Assembly (NCBI GenBank): GCA_018819925.1
Contig: JAHJPG010000048.1
Location: 39,641-103,640 of the forward strand
Source of the DNA: Pseudomonadota bacterium
Lineage (GTDB): Bacteria > Desulfobacterota > Desulfarculia > Desulfarculales > Desulfarculaceae
Length of the DNA: 64,000 nt
Direction of reading: 5' to 3'
A program made the position numbers and the translations under genes. The notes beneath the pieces are model-generated. The model did not search any database. It was not told the origin of the DNA and was given only the letters and a program-made list of their open reading frames with translations. This document shows, piece by piece, positions 34,479 to 42,760 of the stretch. Position 1 is the first letter of the stretch; each line of letters opens with the position of its first letter.

Positions 34479-35822
34479 CTACCCGATCCCGTACTTCTTC
34501 AGCTTATAAGCCAAATTGGACTTGGTGAGCCCCAGGGCCTCGGCGGCGTGGGCCGCCACCCCGCCGGCCTCGGACAGGGCCCTTAGGATCATGCGCCGCT
34601 CCAGATCATCCACCGCCTCGTTCAGGCTCATATCCTGGGGCAACTCCGTGGCGGCGGCGGCCTGCCCGGGCCTAATCTCCAAAGGCAGGTCTCCGGGGGT
34701 GATGCTTTCTCCGGCCAAAATCACCGCCCGCTCGATGGCGTTTTCCAGTTCGCGCACATTGCCCGGCCAGGAGTGGCTGTAAATCAGCTCCATGGCCTGT
34801 TTGTCCACCTTGGGCGCGGGGCGGCCCACCTCGGCGGCGTATTTGTTGACAAAATGAGCCACCAGGGCTGGCAAATCCTCCCGCCGCTGGACAAGAGGCG
34901 GCACGTCGATGCGCACCACGTTCAGGCGGTAAAACAGGTCCTCGCGGAACTGGCCGGCCTCCACCGCCTGGGTCAGGTCGCGGTTGGTTGCGGCCACGAT
35001 GCGCACGTCCACGCTGAGGGCCTGGTTTCCCCCCACCCGCTCAAAGGAACGCTCTTGCAGCACCCGTAAAAGCTTTACCTGCAAGGATGGGCTCATCTCG
35101 CCCACCTCGTCCAGGAACAGGGTGCCCCCGTGGGCCAGCTCAAAACGGCCTTTCCGCCGGCTGGTGGCTCCGGTGAACGCCCCTTTTTCGTGACCAAACA
35201 GCTCGCTCTCCAAAAGGGTCTCGGTGAGGGCCATGCAGTTGACGGCCACGAAGGGCTCGTCGCTCCTGGGCGAACGGACATGAATGGCCCGGGCGATAAG
35301 CTCCTTGCCCGTGCCGCTCTCACCGGTCAAAAGCACCGTGGCCTTGGTGGCGGCCACCTTGTCTATGAGGGCGTATACCTGGCGCATGGCCATGCTGTCG
35401 CCGATGATCTCGCCATAACCCTTCAACTCTTCCTTGAGCAGGCGGTTCTGGAAAAGCAGGCGGCGCACCTTCAGGGCCTTTTGCACCGTGAGCAGCAACT
35501 CGGTGTTCTCGAAAGGCTTGCTGATGTAGTCGGTGGCCCCGGCCTTCATGGCCTCCACCGCGTTCTCCACGGTGCCGTAGGCGGTCATGACTATCATGGG
35601 CATTTCGCTGAAACGAGTCTTGAGGCGCCCGATGAGGTCCAGGCCCGTCATCTGGGGCATGCGCATGTCGGTGATGACCAGGTCCGGCTCTTCCTCGGCG
35701 GCCAGGGCCAAGGCCTGGGGCCCGGTCTGGGCGGTAAGCACCTCGTAGCCGCTGTCGGCTAAAAGAGCCTGGAGCACCACGAGGTAGTTTTTTTCGTCAT
35801 CGACTATGAGGATGCGTTCCAC
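34479..35822 (-). CDS. sigma-54-dependent response regulator (NtrC family)
   Basis: 447 residues in three parts: a receiver domain (ILIVDDEKN; phosphoacceptor in VITDMRMP near residue 52), a central AAA+ sigma-54 activator domain (Walker A GESGTGKE near 168, GAFTGA loop that contacts sigma-54, FLDEVGEMS), and a C-terminal Fis-type helix-turn-helix ([18 protein letters not shown]). The GTG start has an AGAGG site. It follows the histidine kinase by 22 bases. Its target sigma-54 promoter is not evident in the window. Confidence 0.95.
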   Translation of the reverse strand: MERILIVDDEKNYLVVLQALLADSGYEVLTAQTGPQALALAAEEEPDLVITDMRMPQMTGLDLIGRLKTRFSEMPMIVMTAYGTVENAVEAMKAGATDYISKPFENTELLLTVQKALKVRRLLFQNRLLKEELKGYGEIIGDSMAMRQVYALIDKVAATKATVLLTGESGTGKELIARAIHVRSPRSDEPFVAVNCMALTETLLESELFGHEKGAFTGATSRRKGRFELAHGGTLFLDEVGEMSPSLQVKLLRVLQERSFERVGGNQALSVDVRIVAATNRDLTQAVEAGQFREDLFYRLNVVRIDVPPLVQRREDLPALVAHFVNKYAAEVGRPAPKVDKQAMELIYSHSWPGNVRELENAIERAVILAGESITPGDLPLEIRPGQAAAATELPQDMSLNEAVDDLERRMILRALSEAGGVAAHAAEALGLTKSNLAYKLKKYGIG

Positions 35823-35844
35823 GCCGTTAGCCTCTTTGAATTTT

Positions 35845-37296
35845 TCATTGGCCCCCGGCCTGGGGCAACAGCACCGTCACCCGGGCTCCGCCCCCGGAGG
35901 CGTTGTCCAACTCCACTAGGCCCTGATGGCTGGCCACTATGTTGCTTACGATGGACAGCCCCAACCCGGTGCCTTTTTCCTTGGTGGTGAAAAACGGGTC
36001 CAGCAGGCTGCCCTTGGCATCGAGGTCGAAGCCCGGGCCGGTGTCGCTGACCGACACTTGCACATAGGCCCGGCCGCCTCGTTCGATTTTTTCGGTGGCC
36101 ACCCCCAACACCCCGCCGAGTTCCATGGCCTGCAAGGCGTTATTGAAGATGTTGAGGAAGGCCCGGTAGAGCAGATCTTGGTCCCCCCACACCAGGGCTG
36201 GCGGACGCTGGTAGCGCCTTTCGATAACCACGTTCAGGCGCTGGGCTTCAAGGCCCAAAAACCGCAGGTTGCGCTCCAAGACCTCTTCGATGTTCAGCGC
36301 CTCCAGGCCCGGCTTTTGGGGACGGGCGAAATCCAAAAATTCGGTGACTATCTGGTTGAGCCGGGTGCTCTCCTCCACGATGACCCCGGCCAGGGGTTTG
36401 TTGCTTTCGTCCACCCGGCTGCCCAGCAGCTCGGCGGTGGAGCGCACGATGCCCAGGGGGTTTCTTATCTCGTGGGCCACGCCAGCCACCATGCGCCCCA
36501 GGGAGGCCAGGCGCTCGGCCTGATTAAGCTGCTCCTCCAGGCGGGTCTGCAGGGCGGCCCTGCGGCCCATGATGCGCTGGCCCCGGATGACTATGGAGCG
36601 CAGAATCACGAACAGCAAGGCCATCATCACCAGCATGGTGGTTAGGATCAAAAGCTGGTTGAGCCGCGCCTCCCTGAAGTCTTGGGAGAGGTCCAGGGTT
36701 ATTTCGAAAACCGCCCGGGCAGGGCCCAACTCGGCGGTGCGGCGGCGCTCGTCGCGCATGGGGATAAAGGTCTTGAGCACCCGCTGCTCCCCGCCGGCCT
36801 GAAAAAAGTCCGGCGGCGGCTCGATGATGCTGACCGGCTTGCCAGATATGGCGCTTTGGAAGGCCTCGCTTTCATCGCCCACCCGCCCGATGTAGTCGGA
36901 CTGGGTGCTGTAGATGATGTTGCCTTCCAGGTCCAGGATGTTGACCTTGAGCACATGCAGGGAGTGAATGGTGTTCTTGACCACCGCGTCCAAGAGCTTG
37001 AACTGCTCGGGCTGGCCCACGTTGATGCCGCCATGATCGGTGATGGTGGGCACCACGAAGCGGGTCATCACCTGGTGGTTGAGGTTGTCGGCCAGCAGCA
37101 GGGCGTACTGCTCGCGCTTGCTGAGAAACAACTCCGAAGCCCGCCGGCTCACCGCAGTGGAGATGAGCAGGCTGAACAACAAAATGATGATCAAGCTGGT
37201 CACCGAGAAATACTTGACCAGCTTGAAAGGCTTGGCAGCCTCGCTCTGGCTGAATTCCCCGGGTGGGGGCAGCGCGGCGGCAGCGTATGGGCTCAA
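35845..37296 (-). CDS. membrane sensor histidine kinase
   Basis: 483 residues. A membrane helix at about 29-49 (SVTSLIIILLFSLLIS) and a second at about 214-235 enclose a periplasmic sensor region. The kinase core then has the phosphorylated His in VAGVAHEIRNPLG (near 275), NIFNNALQAM (N box), SDTGPGFD (G1) and GTGLGLSIVSNI (G2). The architecture is that of the NtrB/ZraS group, matching the adjacent sigma-54 regulator. TTG 37296 has AGGAG six bases before it. It starts nine bases after pgi, so the sensor pair may be co-transcribed with glucose-6-phosphate isomerase. Confidence 0.94.
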   Translation of the reverse strand: MSPYAAAALPPPGEFSQSEAAKPFKLVKYFSVTSLIIILLFSLLISTAVSRRASELFLSKREQYALLLADNLNHQVMTRFVVPTITDHGGINVGQPEQFKLLDAVVKNTIHSLHVLKVNILDLEGNIIYSTQSDYIGRVGDESEAFQSAISGKPVSIIEPPPDFFQAGGEQRVLKTFIPMRDERRRTAELGPARAVFEITLDLSQDFREARLNQLLILTTMLVMMALLFVILRSIVIRGQRIMGRRAALQTRLEEQLNQAERLASLGRMVAGVAHEIRNPLGIVRSTAELLGSRVDESNKPLAGVIVEESTRLNQIVTEFLDFARPQKPGLEALNIEEVLERNLRFLGLEAQRLNVVIERRYQRPPALVWGDQDLLYRAFLNIFNNALQAMELGGVLGVATEKIERGGRAYVQVSVSDTGPGFDLDAKGSLLDPFFTTKEKGTGLGLSIVSNIVASHQGLVELDNASGGGARVTVLLPQAGGQ

Positions 37297-37305
37297 GCCG
37301 TTCTC

Positions 37306-38706
37306 CTAAACCAGATAGTTGTCGCCCGCGTCCAGAGCTTCCATCTGCTTTGCCTCTTGTTCAAAGCCCTTGCGCCCCATGAGGCCGTAAGAGAGCTTTT
37401 TACTAAGCTCCACCCCGGGCTGATCCAGGGGGTTAATTTTCAAAAGGCCCCCGGCCATGACCGTGGCCAGTTCCAATAGATAGATTACCTCGCCCAGGAC
37501 CTCGGGGCTTATGCCCGGCAGGCGCAGGCTGTAGCTCGGCCGCCCTTGGCTGGCCAGGGCGGCGGTGGTGGCCCGAGCCTCCGCCTGGACCAGTTCGGCC
37601 AGGGAGCGCCCACCCAGATATGACAAGGCGTCGATGCGGGGATAAAGGTCGGGTATGGACAGGTCGCGGCCATAGTTACCCAGGGTGAGGAACATGATCA
37701 ACTTGTCCTGAGGCCCCTCCATGTAAAGTTGGAGCTGGCTGTGCTGATCCGTGGCTCCCATGGCCGCCACCGGGGTCTGGCCCACATTGACCGTGGAGCC
37801 GTCCAGGGCCTGGGCCTTGCCCAGGGACTCGGCCCACAGCTGGGCGAACCATTGGGCCAGACCGAACAGGTCGGTGGCGTAGGGCATCATGACCAAAATG
37901 TTGCGGCCCCTGCGGTAGAAGCCAACGTTGAGGGCGGCCAGCAGATAGGCCGGATTCTTGGTTAGCTCGGGAGATTTGCAGGCCTCGGCCATGGCCGCCG
38001 CGCCCTCCAGAAGCGCCTGCACGTCGTGCCCGGCGCAGGCCAGGGGCAACAGGCCCACCGGACTGAGCACCGAGTAGCGCCCACCCACGTTGGGCGGCAC
38101 GCCGAAAATGGCCACCGGCTCGTCCTTGGCGATCAGCCGGAGGTTGCCCTTTTCCGGGTCGGTGATGAACACTAGACGCCGCAAGGCCTCTTTCTTGCCC
38201 AGACGGCGTTCCAGGAGTTCCTTGACCACCAGGAACTGGCTCATGGTCTCGGCGGTGGAGCCGCTCTTGCTGATGACCGCGAAGGCGGTGCGCTCCAAAT
38301 CCACCCTGTCCAGCATGGCCCCGAAAAAGCGGGGGTCGCTGTTGTCGGCCACGAACAGGCGCATGCCCTCGGGCCCGGCCGGCTGGGCGTAGCGCAGGGC
38401 GCCCTTTAGGGCCATGTCCACGGCGGTGGCTCCCAGGGCGCTGCCCCCGATGCCCAGCACCACCAGATCGTCGGCTATGGAACTCAGGCGGGCCGCTTGC
38501 TCCAGTATCGCATCCAGCAACTCCGAGGACTGACCGGGCAGATCCATGAACCCCAATTCGCCGCCCTGGTGCTGCTCGCCCAGGCGTTGGTGCGCCCGCG
38601 CCACCTGGGGAGCAAGGCCGCTGATATCCTGGGCGCTAAGGCCCTGTGCCCCGATAACCTCTTCCAGGCAGTAGGCGTAATCGAGTTTCACCCCACGTTT
38701 GGCCAT
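37306..38706 (-). CDS. pgi: glucose-6-phosphate isomerase
   Basis: 466-residue sugar isomerase interconverting glucose-6-phosphate and fructose-6-phosphate. Typical blocks are VVLGIGGSALGATAVDMALKG, the phosphate-binding VISKSGSTAETMSQFL, GVPPNVGGRYSVLSPVGLLP, GATDQHSQLQLYMEGP and a C-terminal NPLDQPGVELSKKL with the catalytic Lys region. It is the shorter bacterial/archaeal-type Pgi (about 450 residues). A strong promoter lies about 80 bp upstream at 38790-38818. Confidence 0.95.
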   Translation of the reverse strand: MAKRGVKLDYAYCLEEVIGAQGLSAQDISGLAPQVARAHQRLGEQHQGGELGFMDLPGQSSELLDAILEQAARLSSIADDLVVLGIGGSALGATAVDMALKGALRYAQPAGPEGMRLFVADNSDPRFFGAMLDRVDLERTAFAVISKSGSTAETMSQFLVVKELLERRLGKKEALRRLVFITDPEKGNLRLIAKDEPVAIFGVPPNVGGRYSVLSPVGLLPLACAGHDVQALLEGAAAMAEACKSPELTKNPAYLLAALNVGFYRRGRNILVMMPYATDLFGLAQWFAQLWAESLGKAQALDGSTVNVGQTPVAAMGATDQHSQLQLYMEGPQDKLIMFLTLGNYGRDLSIPDLYPRIDALSYLGGRSLAELVQAEARATTAALASQGRPSYSLRLPGISPEVLGEVIYLLELATVMAGGLLKINPLDQPGVELSKKLSYGLMGRKGFEQEAKQMEALDAGDNYLV

Positions 38707-38789
38707 GATCGTTTACCCTTTCAAGCCCGTACCCCTTGGTCGCCGCAGCGGGCTCGTAGCCGTTCATATCTGAATTACTAGCCGAAGTG

Positions 38790-38818
38790 ATTATACGTTG
38801 CTGGCCTGGCCGTCTCAA
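38790..38818 (-). promoter_or_regulatory. sigma-70 promoter for the pgi-kinase-regulator operon
   Basis: Minus strand -35 TTGAGA (38813-38818), 17-bp spacer, -10 TATAAT (38790-38795). Confidence 0.7.
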
Positions 38819-38840
38819 GGCCAAGGATGCCTCAATAAAT

Positions 38841-38869
38841 TTGACAAAAAATCTCAAACGGGTTATTAA
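38841..38869 (+). promoter_or_regulatory. sigma-70 promoter for the small gene at 38932
   Basis: -35 TTGACA (38841-38846, perfect), 17-bp spacer, -10 TATTAA (38864-38869). A GAATTAATTC palindrome just after it could be an operator. Confidence 0.65.
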
Positions 38870-38931
38870 AATGAGAATTAATTCATTTAGCCGTTAACGT
38901 CCGTAGAGTTTATCTTACCATGGAGGTAAGC

Positions 38932-39177
38932 GTGCGGGAGATGCTGGATCATCTGGCGGATCAGATATTGGATCTGGACGCCAACGAACTCAACGAACTT
39001 CTGCCCGAAATGCAACACCGCATGGAAAACTGCGACAACTCCCTGGAATGGGAGCGTTCGGTTGTCACTTTTTTCCTGATCAACGCGGTGCGCTTCAAGT
39101 GCTCCATGGCCAGCAAAAATGCCCAGAAAAACTGCCCCCAGATTGCTGGACGCCCCAAGCTTAGGCTGGTCAGGTAG
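38932..39177 (+). CDS. small hypothetical protein
   Basis: 81 residues, no recognised family. It opens with an acidic helix (REMLDHLADQILDLDANELN), has MQHRMENCDNSLEWERSVV, and ends in a basic tail with two Cys (FKCSMASKNAQKNCPQ). GTG 38932 is chosen because GGAGGT lies five bases upstream; that site itself overlaps an in-frame ATG at 38920. It has its own promoter and overlaps the 3' end of rarA by 8 bp on the opposite strand. Coding potential is supported by promoter and ribosome-binding site, function is unknown. Confidence 0.6.
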   Translation: MREMLDHLADQILDLDANELNELLPEMQHRMENCDNSLEWERSVVTFFLINAVRFKCSMASKNAQKNCPQIAGRPKLRLVR

Positions 39178-40531
39178 ACTGGCCTTTTTCTTTGTCCTTG
39201 GCCAGGCGGGACTTGGCCTGCCTGAGCTTTTCCAAACGATCAGCTAAAAATTTCTCCCTGCCCCGCTGGCTCGGCCGGTAATAGCGCCGGCCCGTGAGGG
39301 GTTCGGGCATGAACTCCTGGGCCACCACCGCGTCTGTGAAATCGTGAGGGTACTGGTAGTCCTTGCCGTAACCCAGACCCTTCATGAGTTTGGTGGATGG
39401 GTTGCGAATGTACAGGGGCACCTCCAGGGGGCCTAGTTCCATGGCATCGGCCTTGGCCGCCGCAAAGGCTTGGTACACCGCATTGGTCTTGGGGGCCAAA
39501 GCCAGGTAGACCACCGCCTGGGCAATGGGCAACTCTCCCTCGGGCGAGCCCATGAGATCGTAGGCCCTGAGGGCGGCCATGACTTGGTTTAGGGCATAGG
39601 GGTCGGCCAATCCTACATCCTCGCAAGCAAAATTGGTCATGCGCCGCAGGATGTAGTGGGGATCCTCGCCCGCTGCCAGCATTCGGGCCAGCCAGTAGAG
39701 GGCCGCATCGGGGTCTGACCCCCGCATGGATTTGTGCAGAGCGCTGATGAGATTGTAGTGCTCCTCCCCGGCCTTGTCGTAGCGCAGGGCCTTTTTGCCC
39801 ACCGCCTCCTCGGCCTGGGTCAGGTCGATGAGCTTGCCCCCGCCCTTGCCCAGGGGGGCAGCCGCCGCGGCCACCTCCAATGCCACCAACAGGCGGCGGG
39901 CGTCGCCAAAGGCGGCGTTGATCAGGTGATCGGCCGCCTCGGGGGTCAGCTCCACCCCCAAGCCCCCCAGCCCCCGCTCCGGATCGCCCAGGGCCCGCTC
40001 CAATATGGGGCGCAATTCCCGGGGCCCCAGGGGATGAAGCACCAAAACCCTGAGCCGGGAGAGCAGGGCCGGAATGATTTCGAAGCTGGGGTTTTCGGTG
40101 GTGGCTCCCAACAGGGCGATGACCCCGGACTCCACATGGGGCAAAAAGGCGTCCTGCTGGGCCTTGTTGAAGCGGTGGATCTCGTCCACGAACAGCACGG
40201 TGCGCCTGCCGCTCTTTAGTATGGAACGGGCCTCGGCCACCACCCGGCGCACCTCGGCCACCCCGGAAAGCACCGCCGAGAACTCCACGAAGCGGTAGTC
40301 CCATGAGCGGGCCAGGATGCGGGCCAAGGTGGTCTTGCCCGTTCCCGGCGGCCCCCAGAAGATCAAGGAAGCCGAGAGCCCCGGCCCCATGAGCTTTTCC
40401 AGGGGCTTGCCCGGGGCCAGCAAGTGCTCCTGGCCGGAAAACTCCTCCAAGTCCCTGGGGCGCAGGCGCTCGGCCAGGGGTACGGCCATGGCCGAAGGCC
40501 GCGCCTCACTGGGCTCTTCAAACAGGCTCAA
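39170..40531 (-). CDS. rarA: replication-associated recombination protein RarA (MgsA-type AAA ATPase)
   Basis: 453-residue clamp-loader-like ATPase acting at stalled replication forks. [20 protein letters not shown] is the family N-terminus. Walker A is [17 protein letters not shown], Walker B is [18 protein letters not shown], sensor-1 is [11 protein letters not shown], and the C-terminal tetramerisation part contains [22 protein letters not shown] 40531 is chosen because it overlaps the patatin stop (TTGA), has GGGAG six bases upstream and gives an N-terminus with SLFEE as in other RarA proteins. Confidence 0.94.
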   Translation of the reverse strand: MSLFEEPSEARPSAMAVPLAERLRPRDLEEFSGQEHLLAPGKPLEKLMGPGLSASLIFWGPPGTGKTTLARILARSWDYRFVEFSAVLSGVAEVRRVVAEARSILKSGRRTVLFVDEIHRFNKAQQDAFLPHVESGVIALLGATTENPSFEIIPALLSRLRVLVLHPLGPRELRPILERALGDPERGLGGLGVELTPEAADHLINAAFGDARRLLVALEVAAAAAPLGKGGGKLIDLTQAEEAVGKKALRYDKAGEEHYNLISALHKSMRGSDPDAALYWLARMLAAGEDPHYILRRMTNFACEDVGLADPYALNQVMAALRAYDLMGSPEGELPIAQAVVYLALAPKTNAVYQAFAAAKADAMELGPLEVPLYIRNPSTKLMKGLGYGKDYQYPHDFTDAVVAQEFMPEPLTGRRYYRPSQRGREKFLADRLEKLRQAKSRLAKDKEKGQST

Positions 40532-41457
40532 GATGAACTCCCCATCCCGCCCCGCAAGGCCCGGCGCCACCAGGGGCCCGCTGGCCGGATAAGGGCCTCC
40601 ATCTGCTTCCAAGCATCCTCGGCGGCCTTGGCCCCCTGGTCCATGATCCAGGCGGCCCGGCTGAAATCAGCCCAGTGCACGTCCCCCAGGGCGGGGCGCA
40701 GGACCATGTCGGCCAAATCGCAGAGCATTTGGGCCAGATGATAACCCTGAATCTCCGTGGCCCTCATATAATACTCCAGGGACTGCCCCGGCAGATTCTT
40801 GGCACCGATATCCCGGTCCACGTTGACCGCCAGCACCGGCCCCGAGGCCAGGCCGCGGGCGACAGGGGTAGGGACCAGGCAGGTGGCCCCGCCGTCCATC
40901 AAATAGCGGCCGTTTATCTCCACCGGCGCGACCACCCCGGGCACCGCGCAGCTGGCATGCACCGCCCGCCGCAGGTCGCCCCTATCCAACACCACCATCT
41001 GGCCGGTTTTTACGTCCGTGGCCACGGCGGCAAAGGGAATCAGGGCGTCCTCCAGACGCACCGGAGGCAAAAAAAAGCTCACCATTTCGTGGAAGAAGTC
41101 CGTGCCCAACAGGGAGTCGTCCAATAAAAAGGACTTTACCAAAAGCCCCTGGCAAAACAATCGGGTGACCCGGTCGGTCAGTCCCAGGCAGGCCTCGGCC
41201 CCGCCGCCGCGCATGGCCTTGAGGCGGGGATGGCTGGCCAGAGGGCTGTGGGCGAATTCAATGACCCGTTGGCGCATCTGATCGGAGGTGTAGCCCAGGG
41301 CAAAGCCCGCCCCGGCCAAGGCCCCGGCGCTGGTGCCCACGACGCCTTTGACCGGCAGCCCCCGGGCCTGCAGGACCTGAAAAATTCCCACGTGGGCGAA
41401 ACCCCGGGCCCCGCCGCCCCCCAGGGCCAGGACAAACCCCGTGCTCGGATTATTCAT
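40528..41457 (-). CDS. patatin-like phospholipase (RssA type)
   Basis: 309-residue cytoplasmic lipid acyl hydrolase. It has the oxyanion motif LGGGGARGFAHVG, the nucleophile elbow VVGTSAGAL (GxSxG), and the dyad Asp in YLMDGGATCLVP. Patatins use a Ser-Asp dyad on glycerophospholipids; NTE/RssA members have unclear physiological substrates. It is coupled to rarA by a 4-bp stop-start overlap. A second, different patatin lies at 54360-55232. Confidence 0.9.
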   Translation of the reverse strand: MNNPSTGFVLALGGGGARGFAHVGIFQVLQARGLPVKGVVGTSAGALAGAGFALGYTSDQMRQRVIEFAHSPLASHPRLKAMRGGGAEACLGLTDRVTRLFCQGLLVKSFLLDDSLLGTDFFHEMVSFFLPPVRLEDALIPFAAVATDVKTGQMVVLDRGDLRRAVHASCAVPGVVAPVEINGRYLMDGGATCLVPTPVARGLASGPVLAVNVDRDIGAKNLPGQSLEYYMRATEIQGYHLAQMLCDLADMVLRPALGDVHWADFSRAAWIMDQGAKAAEDAWKQMEALIRPAGPWWRRALRGGMGSSS

Positions 41458-41486
41458 GGAAATATGCTCATTTTCAAATTATACCC

Positions 41487-41515
41487 TTTACAGCGCCCGG
41501 CTGTTTGGCTATATT
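41487..41515 (+). promoter_or_regulatory. sigma-70 promoter of rpsU
   Basis: -35 TTTACA (41487-41492), 17-bp spacer, -10 TATATT (41510-41515); both five of six consensus bases. Confidence 0.7.
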
Positions 41516-41586
41516 TACCAACTGCTTCCGTCAAAGGATGTGGGAAGCTTAGGGTAAAATTAATGTTATAGAAGGTGGTGATTACT

Positions 41587-41793
41587 GTGCAAGTCCATGT
41601 AGTGGACAACAATGTCGAGAAGGCCATCAAGGTTCTAAAGCGCAAGCTTACCAAGGAGGGCGTGTTCCGTCAGCTGAAGGAAAAACGCTGGCACGAAAAG
41701 CCCTCGGATATGCGCCGCCGCAAAGAGCGTCAGGCGCGCCGCCGCCTGCGCCGCCAGATAGCCAGGGCCCGCACCCGCACCCCTCGCGGCTAA
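41587..41793 (+). CDS. rpsU: 30S ribosomal protein S21
   Basis: 68-residue bS21: VHVVDNNVEKAIKVLKRKL, GVFRQLKEKRWHEKPSDMRR, and an Arg-rich tail of about 25 residues. It helps base-pairing between the Shine-Dalgarno region and 16S rRNA. GTG 41587 is preferred over in-frame GTG codons at 41575 and 41578 because the AAGGTGG ribosome-binding site (41572-41578) overlaps those two and stands eight bases from 41587, and because the family N-terminus starts there. Confidence 0.94.
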   Translation: MQVHVVDNNVEKAIKVLKRKLTKEGVFRQLKEKRWHEKPSDMRRRKERQARRRLRRQIARARTRTPRG

Positions 41794-41814
41794 GGGTCAG
41801 CTCGAACACGATTC

Positions 41815-41843
41815 AGCGGCCGCTCCCGCTTGGGGCGGCCGCT
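41815..41843. terminator. hairpin between rpsU and the convergent LysE gene
   Basis: 9-bp arms AGCGGCCGC (41815-41823) and GCGGCCGCT (41835-41843) with an 11-base loop. No clear U-tract on either side; it probably serves both convergent genes. Confidence 0.55.
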
Positions 41844-41866
41844 TAGTCATGCCCTTTGACTGTCTT

Positions 41867-42541
41867 TCATCCCAGCGCCTTGCCCAGCTCCTCCCAAGCG
41901 AAACGGCCAAAATATAAGGCGAAGAAAACCAGAAATCCGGCGCACACCCCCACTAGCCAGCGGTAGGCGGTGTCGTTTATGAAGCGCCTGCCCTTGGCCA
42001 CCAACAGGGCCACCAACAGATACCAGATAAAATCCGCGCTGATGTGCCCGAAATAGAAGATTACCAGGCCCCACCAGCCCAGGGGGGTTTCCAGGGCCAT
42101 GGCGGTCAGGGACAAGCCCACCGTGGCCCACCACAGGGTCCAGAAGGGGTTGGCCAAACTTAGCAGGATGCCGTCGCGCACCGGGCCCGCCTTGCGGGCG
42201 GCGCCCGGCTCCACGGACAGGGTGAGGCGGGGCAGCGATCGGAACATGCCCCAGGCCAGCCACACCAGGATCAACGCCCCCACCCCGCCGACAACCCCGG
42301 CCACTCCGGACCGGATGAGCAGCGGCCCCAGGCCCAGGACCAGGGCCACCAGCAACGCCGCCTCCAAAATGGCGTGACCCAGCACCACCAGGGGGCCGGC
42401 AATCACCCCTTGGCGGGCGACGTGGCTCACGGTCACCGCCAAAACCGGGCCCGGCATCACCGCCCCGGAGAGCCCGATGACAAAAGAGGTGAACCAAAGG
42501 CCCCAGGCCCCCAGGCTGGCCGGGTCGGGCAAAGCTGTCAA
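41867..42541 (-). CDS. LysE-family translocator
   Basis: 224-residue inner-membrane exporter with six hydrophobic segments and the diagnostic SGAVMPGPVLAVTVSHVARQ near the N-terminus, plus SLANPFWTLWWATVG in the second half. The family exports amino acids (lysine, threonine, homoserine) or other small solutes; the substrate is not predictable. TTG 42541 has GGAG six bases upstream. It is the last gene of a leftward aminopeptidase-zinc ribbon-lysE group, where an amino-acid exporter beside a peptidase is sensible. Confidence 0.88.
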   Translation of the reverse strand: MTALPDPASLGAWGLWFTSFVIGLSGAVMPGPVLAVTVSHVARQGVIAGPLVVLGHAILEAALLVALVLGLGPLLIRSGVAGVVGGVGALILVWLAWGMFRSLPRLTLSVEPGAARKAGPVRDGILLSLANPFWTLWWATVGLSLTAMALETPLGWWGLVIFYFGHISADFIWYLLVALLVAKGRRFINDTAYRWLVGVCAGFLVFFALYFGRFAWEELGKALG

Positions 42542-42550
42542 GTTGTTCTC

Positions 42551-42760
42551 CTAGAAGTACTTGCAACCGGGAAGATGAAACTTGGCATAGCCGATGATGG
42601 GGCAGTCGCAGTCGGGCATGGCCGGGGTGCAGTCCTGCCACTGGGTCCGGCCCTGGCCGCCCTCCTGTCCCTGGCGGCACATGGGGCAGGGCCCCTCCTG
42701 TTCCACCGGCTGCCCGCACTGGGGGCAGCGGTGGGTGAATATGCCGATGGGCCCGGTCAT
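42551..42760 (-). CDS. small cysteine-rich zinc-ribbon protein
   Basis: 69 residues with HRCPQCGQPVEQEGPCPMC forming a likely four-Cys zinc ribbon, followed by DCTPAMPDCDCPIIGYAKF and a C-terminal Cys. No named family recognised. ATG 42760 overlaps the aminopeptidase stop by ATGA, showing coupling. It may be a metal-binding partner or an uncharacterised regulator. Confidence 0.7.
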   Translation of the reverse strand: MTGPIGIFTHRCPQCGQPVEQEGPCPMCRQGQEGGQGRTQWQDCTPAMPDCDCPIIGYAKFHLPGCKYF

